Both the position numbers and the translations under genes were made by a program. The notes under the pieces were generated by a model. It searched no databases and had not been told where the DNA came from. It worked only from the letters and a program-made list of their open reading frames with translations. From assembly GCA_011317545.1 (NCBI GenBank), contig WUJK01000008.1, positions 2,108,001-2,172,000 of the forward strand: DNA of 64,000 nucleotides, written 5' to 3'. The DNA is from Coniella vitis (lineage: Eukaryota; Ascomycota; Sordariomycetes; Diaporthales; Schizoparmaceae). This document shows, piece by piece, positions 61,501 through 64,000 of the stretch (position 1 is its first letter; each line of letters begins with the position of its first letter).

Positions 61501-64000
61501 CTCGATGCCATGCAAAAGTTTTCAAAAACGGCTGCTTCTATGCCGACCTCTGTGGAGGAGGCATCCTGGCTGCTCCAGTACAATGGAACCCTGGCCGACC
61601 TAGCCAAGTCGCTGCATATGGAGACTATCGTGGACGATGTCAATAGCATTGTCAGCCATCTTAAGACGCTCCAGCTGGACGATCCCGCGGTTCGCAATGC
61701 TGCGCTATCCCTCATTGCAGTCACTCTGCCCATCCTTCAACAATACGCCAATACGTGCCGCAGCACAGTGGCAGAGATGACCAACCTACAGCGAGCCAGT
61801 TGCAAGATGGCACTGCACCTGGGCAAGTCTTTTGCCGAAATTGCAACCCGGGGCTTCTGTACTCCGCAGGAAAAGTCGGACGAGACATCTGGTGAGACGG
61901 GCAATCTGGAGAGCGGCACTGGTCTTGGCGATGGAGAGGGGGCAGAAGACATCAGCAAAGACATTCAGCCGGACGAAGATCTTTCCGAGCTTGCCCAAGA
62001 GAAGAACAAGGAAAAGGAGGGCGACATTGAGGACCAGGAAGATGCGGTTGACATGGGCCAGGATGAATTGGAAGGCGACATGGGTAGTGCTGCCGGGGAC
62101 GACGAAGACGAAGACAAGGATGACAAGGACGAAGAGGAGGAGCAAGAGATGGACGAGGAAACTGGCGACGTTGATGACCTTGATCCGACTGCCGTCGACG
62201 AAAAGATGTGGGATGACGATGGCAAAGATGCCGACAAGGATCAGAAAGGAGATCAGTCCAAGGGTCAAAAGAAGGAAGACGAGCAAGTTGCTGCCGACGA
62301 AGGCACCGATGACAAGGACGCCCAGCCTCAAGACGAACCCGACCAGGCCAATCCCGAGCCAGAAGAGGAGGCGGGCCCTCAACAAGACGAGAGCGCGCCG
62401 CAAGAGGAGCTTAACCGCCAGGAGGACAATGTCGACGAGAATGAAGCTCTGGCGTTGCCAGACGACATGGACATTGATGGCAGAGACGATGATGACGAGT
62501 CGGTGATTTCTGATGATGATCTGGACAAGCTTTCCGACGTGGCACCGGAGGAGACGCAAGAGGATGCAGACAAAGAAGGGGAGGAGCAGCACGTTGACGA
62601 GGGCGAGGGCGAGACCGGCGACATGCAGCAAGACGACATGGAGCAGGAGATTGATGCTGACAGCCCAGATGAAGAGATGCAAGGCGAGTCTGCCGAGACG
62701 GAGGATCGCGAGCCGGAAGCCGACGAGCCAGGCGCTGAAGAGGGCGAAAAGGATGAGGAGAAGCAACCGCTGCATGGAAATGACAACGCTCACACCGATC
62801 CTGACAAGGCAGCACCTAGCGATGTCAATACCGGCCTTGGACAAGATCAGAACGAGCAAGATGGGCAAAACGACCAGAATACCCAATCCAAGGCAACGCA
62901 GCAAGAGCATGGAGAGATGGGCCAGAACGCCGATGACCAGCAGGCTGCCGCTGGCAATGACGGCGTCATGTCACGCCAGGATGCGGATCCAAATCAGGAC
63001 GATGATGCCCAGCAACCGAGCGAGTCAGCACAGTCGCAGCCTTTCAAGAAACTCGGCGATGCTCTCGAGAGATGGTACCAGAACCACCAGGACATTAAGG
63101 AGGCGATGGAAGAGCAAGATGCCCGTCACAACAACGAGTCGGACATGGCTCAAAAGGAGTTCCAGCACCTGAAGGATGACAATGACGTCCCCGACGCTCA
63201 AGCTCTCGGCGCCGCAGCTGAAGACGAAGTTCAGCCTATCGACGAGTCCATGGCCATCGAGGACGAGAAGCCCGACGAGACAAACCGCATGATGCCGCAA
63301 CAAGAGGACGAGGAAATGGCAGACGCTGTCGAGGACCCGGATGCGTTGCAGCAAGACGAGCCAATGGACAGCAAAGAGCCTCCAGAGCACGATGAGTCGC
63401 GGACGGGCGTTGCCACGCGACGCGGTGTCTTTGACAGAGAACGGTCCGAGTCCCCGACCAGGGTCATGGAGACCGAGGAGGAAAAGATTGTTGAGGAAAC
63501 GTCGACTCAACTTTCAACAACGCACATCTCTGCCGAAGACCGTCCACTTGGAGACTATGCTGCGTGCCTCGAGTCTTGGACGCAATTCCAAACCAAGACG
63601 CACCCTCTCTCGCTAGCCCTCACCTCCCAGCTACGTCTCATCTTGACACCATCTCAATCAACCAAGCTGTCCGGTTCCTACCGCACGGGCAAACGTCTCA
63701 ACATCAAGAAGATCATCCCCTACATTGCCTCCTCTTACAAGCGCGACAAGATCTGGATGCGCCGCGCCATCCCCACCAAGCGTACCTACCAAATCCTCCT
63801 CTGCGTCGACGACTCGCAGAGTATGGGCGAGACAACCTCTGGCACCATGGCGCTCGAGTCCCTTGTCATGGTCTCGCGCGCTCTCGCAATGCTCGAAGTC
63901 GGCCAAGTCGGTGTCATGGGCTTTGGCGCCAACGTCTTCACCGCCCACGAGCTCACCGCGCCATTGCTCAACTCGCACGATGGCGGTGCCAAGGTCCTGC
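49600..64000 (+). CDS. MDN1: Midasin (Mdn1/Rea1), AAA+ ribosome-assembly ATPase, 3' end beyond the window
   Basis: One open frame runs from ATG 49600 to the window edge: 4800 complete codons and no intron where I read it. Midasin is a dynein-like AAA+ machine that pulls assembly factors (Ytm1, Rsa4) off pre-60S particles. Six AAA modules show Walker A motifs: GLSGVGKT (about residue 313), GETGIGKT (647), GPTSAGKT (1094), GETGCGKT (1386), GNPGVGKT (1768) and GPSGSGKS (2078). Walker B is canonical in modules 2-5 (WVLLDEINLA, WIVLDELNLAP, FFLLDEISLAD, WVLLDEMNLA). It is altered in module 1 (WVLIEDLDRA) and module 6 (WLVLDNANLC), as is usual in the family. After a long linker comes an Asp/Glu/Gln-rich tract (about 4090-4640), then the MIDAS domain with DDSQSMGET (DxSxS from about 4737), which binds UBL partners. 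The C-terminal end of that domain is cut off. Confidence 0.97.
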   Translation, partial: MAKFDVSSQRASLLSDATTVASLPPELLLIIRDQTPTTLLDAISQAALTPSLTGRIYAHFEPVFADICARWVLNTPRGNHSDSVIAAFARILPFAPQLSVFLDHHFQNLTSSPGSSSKAAQSAPLIDLADAVQLLSGEALVQRLLAVWRLLNFDGKTYATLVSPSQVQDLFSYPSDTVKYLAIRIFCFLLHASDCKLEALVQRHIPSNEPLTGDFDGNFIDYAFLSLFEHTRVEDIHKHILAVREQTLTAPRAAQIPPQTLTSLVLNYGATVLPRPHKAPATASSLVATPTTLGNLERLATLLQQPGPILLHGLSGVGKTALVHEVARELAMDSSLVTLHLNEQTDAKMLIGLYTTGTKPGSFEWRPGILTTAVREGRWVLIEDLDRAPTEVMSTLLPLIERGELLIPNRGERIRAPSTFRIFATVRTSRGLNGQENIPALLGLRFWQLLSVQSMLHNELQVVIREKYPLLHKFVTDPILKVYERVCELMSGPALVAGTSSASERPISSRDLFKWCRRLEKIIAATGARTGDEPMTETAYDGMFMEAIDCFASGIKDFRVRDKLILHIGQMMGRSSQRVEHHLSMHIPKLEESETHLTVGRSRLPKTKRLHRVAKPKRPFAPTTHARRLLEQITVAVDLKEPVLLVGETGIGKTTVVQQLSDSLGHNLIAVNLSQQSEVGDLLGGFKPINVRNLAIPLKEEFEDLFASTGISQQKNQKYLDSIGKNVARGKWTNVAKLWKQAPQIFDDILKRKIADEQKREQAAEGGQPAKRRKTESSLQSLLDMKPRWDKFRSSLEQFEIQLSGGSGGFAFAFVEGNIVKAVRNGDWVLLDEINLASPDTLESIADLLQSGSDAIPSILLSETGDIERIQAHPNFRIFGAMNPATDVGKKDLPLGLRSRFTELYVASPDKDFKDLVVIVKSYLNGQNSRIDQAADKVARLYMRIKELAEAKALVDGANEVPHFSLRTLTRVLTYVNDVAPYYGLDRSLYEGFCMGFLTLLSRESEKLVMPLITEHLFGKDPARLLSKPPKYPSDGREYVKFTDKDDNRVYWLLKGAQLPKERVDYIRTPYVERNLLNLVRATSTRRFPILIQGPTSAGKTSMIEYLAEYSGNKFVRINNHEHTDLQEYLGTYISGSDGKLKFQEGLLVQAMRQGHWIVLDELNLAPTDILEALNRLLDDNRELLIPETQEIVRPHENFMLFATQNPPGLYGGRKVLSRAFRNRFLELHYDDIPEDELEYILQNRSVNTAPSDCRRIVSVYKELSRLRQTSRVFEQKDSFATLRDLFRWALRDAETREDIANNGFMLLAERVRNDEERVAVKEVIETVFKVKIDPDQLFGDQFSRAMRRANLKDNNQGVVWTNAMKRLYILVSQALRNNEPVLLVGETGCGKTTVVQLLAETLGKELHIVNAHQNTETGDLIGSQRPVRNRGTIAEALRQALMKAFQHLGLSDDGSIDELLARYRGLSADDSARLPEALSQSIHTNEARSKALFEWSDGSLVHAMKNAHFFLLDEISLADDSVLERLNSVLEPGRTLLLAEKGTDDVHVQADDGFQFFATMNPGGDFGKKELSPALRNRFTEIWVPPLSNRQDILDIVTNKLKPHFQKCAHVIVDFTYWFGKTCRSSTATAFSIRDILVWVNFINHAEDMDTASILMHGAAMVFIDTLGANPSALLALDPKTMDEQRQKCLFKLNELLGNGTDVTHAYKKEPQFTIGEEFLQIGDFSVPRLPGGQDDADFAFDAPTTKMNLMRVIRALSVHKPILLEGNPGVGKTTLVSALAKACGRPLTRINLSDQTDLMDLFGTDVPVEGAEAGNFAWRDAPFLQAMQKGEWVLLDEMNLASQSVLEGLNACLDHRGEVYISELDQVFKCHADFKLFAAQNPHSQGGGRKGLPSSFVNRFIVVYADVFTEEDLIRIACKRYGNVPTTVIQQMIRFVSSLDYETSIRKSFGAHGSPWEFNLRDTLRWLELLASNDPLSSSASASDFLDIIVTQRFRSSVDRQHILRLFTETFGTAPQPHSLYHCRSALVSQVGLAMLERNALLQPTRFPCIDAVPRLAEIESVVTCVKQNLPCILVGPSGSGKSSLLSHVAALVGQELVTFPLNADVDAMDLVGGFEQADPSRELRSGLDDLHEALQEAILLQVPETPAELAIHLLNALANHRNEDDLAAMIAMIERFASQVSAGSVLGQCLSRAFDLLHAPRTLQNPRFEWLDGVIVRAMQAGKWLVLDNANLCSASVLDRLNSLLERPNGFLSINEHSGPDGEPRIIQPHADFRIFLTMDPRYGELSRAMRNRSVEIYLDSVPSAPPAYNSRITDIEASMDRYGLATRLARQSAVNGMIDTAALAFDNLSLSDSTILSRYRDALPALMSFSNPHASQIDENVSAVGEYVSSNKAATTRRMVQDLYSRVSTTMCGSGRLAATLPFHPLHNPPVVPMMNDISTDVAQWSATCYELLLEFHFIQQAMKLQTSTCDRTKPSSLNRLQRSLVSSTVSSVSKDTTIHVVRFLELIMESMQNYVEWSSKGSDFSVSARPLLRAILHYWWRTFTFVTGSSFEEARFQAHLKQGVDYFQDLATSARSELVKTISVSVVTNINDAFMVGFKLTTGLSMEVLWRLLRLRPISDEATFAAIRDMEKLAGRFDAIKWKSGATIADLSKATSSLAEAYSIVRNNAAAAGDLLQALQGEVERLESKVDEFHEVIPFFEEEFEVLRQSLVVHRASRTSTSFTDFQEIVVLANVSTLSQMRLHSMDPSQRLLHSLGYVLGRNATSHPWSGRMMSSLIEKYDSTAAATLFSLQSLETELPAMSRLLAGSSEAVSADSVACLNQLLWHLMRESFSVLGLLGSFNIFYEHLSRNRKTVSVEGTGLVFNHPVAPELPSDIPVHLKLVVDQHFISAVVALVASEKSTSHKASLSSIAWAHFAIGLIKLYVPDKIFDPYLRAQMERNYHEDLLNALQRKLHALGAFESTFTGRDSNLRSALLQQEIEELGEPPAAAVNIYRGSSADLVRLQGEFSNVLSAVVKSDILSTLYRYISNPSESGREEVQLVSDNVLHLIERLTTRFSAYEDLTVPLVTILRSLQIGLSLSTVHAPQGDSQSETGWLLSVTPFLGGSLISPMTPPFQSLEFLSYIGVFTSIEDVESLDASLRTKLAASLHYFYEEWSKKLDEDKRQEATKNSLYRYKGGLEDEEEADQKDFNELFPDYETQEGASVTTKESGHAARNLAMKLAERHEKIFLQSQDSLHGLVGLCKGVGRKVAKAATGTIKLDAARDRALLPTALLVLDEKLEGFNSTTTSVSYNFYTSSNLFEARKIVNLVHSIYLRFRALQAVDEIAHLQPLADVIEACSHVLELSHTDPLAKIITRVEKLHAFTYEWQFGGWASHVHGALDLYNKLTDTIVSWRRLELSTWAKLFDQEVEKCQSDAKSWWFVAYHAVIAIPMTKIELGHDLRDYAIQLVSDLEMFFAEAVLGEFASRLQLLRQLTNQVQLLTKDYTALQIVHNALLNFISMYCRYQSKVNEAIHSGRTSIEKDIKDILLLASWKDTNIAALRESARKSHQKLFKLVRKFRAVLGQPVRSIVDQGLPDEHYSSQNLMVESALALPQADAAAAAACEQLIPQWFDDAHTKRLSNADRIISIMAKTSQLPEGRIDAASVVDSFISDTISAMASLKKETPPFLTDDNKDQIKHLKTRKVRLFEETVKAIRTMGFTWNLNEAHLRHQKQLAAVLAKVRNLPCGQEAALAEAEYYFHKVLDLAPTVRNAVHDHHGDLTNEVVRRSTGYMEGILHVLIQQHQRLADNRHALQSLEVGLVDLQALASSNKSGTLTMPRYKSNHAQVLRWVISALQLGLHLLAVHAKLGKLDNNAVQTALGGWLNRFTDLQSRSEALQKLPEDFVTSTEVQLYRDLEDKLAGFEADLQLLESERPDLAFIFQQLRLWTAITVTSDGTSAKSSEPPIFFNGVLTLSKKVLDAMQKFSKTAASMPTSVEEASWLLQYNGTLADLAKSLHMETIVDDVNSIVSHLKTLQLDDPAVRNAALSLIAVTLPILQQYANTCRSTVAEMTNLQRASCKMALHLGKSFAEIATRGFCTPQEKSDETSGETGNLESGTGLGDGEGAEDISKDIQPDEDLSELAQEKNKEKEGDIEDQEDAVDMGQDELEGDMGSAAGDDEDEDKDDKDEEEEQEMDEETGDVDDLDPTAVDEKMWDDDGKDADKDQKGDQSKGQKKEDEQVAADEGTDDKDAQPQDEPDQANPEPEEEAGPQQDESAPQEELNRQEDNVDENEALALPDDMDIDGRDDDDESVISDDDLDKLSDVAPEETQEDADKEGEEQHVDEGEGETGDMQQDDMEQEIDADSPDEEMQGESAETEDREPEADEPGAEEGEKDEEKQPLHGNDNAHTDPDKAAPSDVNTGLGQDQNEQDGQNDQNTQSKATQQEHGEMGQNADDQQAAAGNDGVMSRQDADPNQDDDAQQPSESAQSQPFKKLGDALERWYQNHQDIKEAMEEQDARHNNESDMAQKEFQHLKDDNDVPDAQALGAAAEDEVQPIDESMAIEDEKPDETNRMMPQQEDEEMADAVEDPDALQQDEPMDSKEPPEHDESRTGVATRRGVFDRERSESPTRVMETEEEKIVEETSTQLSTTHISAEDRPLGDYAACLESWTQFQTKTHPLSLALTSQLRLILTPSQSTKLSGSYRTGKRLNIKKIIPYIASSYKRDKIWMRRAIPTKRTYQILLCVDDSQSMGETTSGTMALESLVMVSRALAMLEVGQVGVMGFGANVFTAHELTAPLLNSHDGGAKVL

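Noticed and set aside
61786..62910. 374-codon minus-strand frame that looks like a multi-pass membrane protein
   Set aside because: It is the reverse complement of the Asp/Glu-rich tract of MDN1; GAC/GAG codons read backwards give Val/Leu, a known artefact.
61832..63172. Two Arg/Thr/Lys-rich plus-strand frames (61832-62506 and 62513-63172)
   Set aside because: They are the shifted reading of the same acidic MDN1 tract; the true frame carries the conserved protein on both sides.

Overview
The window is nuclear DNA of a filamentous ascomycete, most likely a Sordariomycete (Hypocreales-like). The evidence is short introns (53-185 nt) with GTAAGT/GTATGT donors and CTAAC/CTGAC branch sites, moderately GC-rich coding sequence, and housekeeping genes whose proteins look like filamentous-fungal orthologues. 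No prokaryotic, viral or plasmid features were seen. I splice-joined the exons of 15 genes by hand; in every join the phases match and the joined protein reads through conserved family motifs.

Layout. At 1-809 (-) is the 5' part of a Mediator tail subunit gene (Med15/Gal11-like, KIX-type domain, polyQ), which runs off the left edge. About 9.7 kb follow with no supportable gene (its leader plus a gene desert), rich in microsatellites and a recurrent short palindrome. Then come aspartyl aminopeptidase (10523-12333, +), tRNA exportin Los1 (14122-17391, -), FACT subunit Pob3 (18498-20291, -), SWR1 subunit Swc2/Vps72 (21138-24345, -), a neurochondrin-family HEAT protein (24861-26927, -), a CLC chloride transport protein (27423-30398, +), DNA ligase I (30729-33706, -), pyruvate dehydrogenase E1 alpha (34537-36066, -), a Cdc4/Fbw7-type F-box/WD40 protein (37148-39404, -), a second gene-poor stretch (39.4-42.9 kb), a ZIP9/Atx2-type metal transporter (42935-44231, -), histone acetyltransferase Hat1 (44964-46462, +), CTD-kinase subunit Ctk3 (47172-48133, +), mitochondrial ribosomal protein bL12m (48618-49232, -), and the first 4800 codons of midasin Mdn1/Rea1 (49600 to the right edge, +).

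The genes form no pathway cluster. Several act in the nucleus on chromatin or transcription (Med15, Pob3, Swc2, Hat1, Ctk3) or on DNA (ligase I), but this looks like ordinary genome neighbourhood. Three divergent pairs share short intergenic promoters: neurochondrin/CLC (495 bp), ZIP9/HAT1 (732 bp) and bL12m/MDN1 (367 bp). Three pairs converge: APE/LOS1, CLC/ligase (330 bp) and CTK3/bL12m.

I see no strong case for a wholly new biological system. The most unusual signals are a recurrent GTACATAGTAC-type palindrome confined to intergenic DNA, an intron-free MDN1 frame of at least 14.4 kb among intron-containing genes, a PCNA-binding motif in ligase I that exists only after splicing, a CLC protein with Gln at the expected proton-glutamate position, and a stop-free in-frame intron in that same CLC gene.
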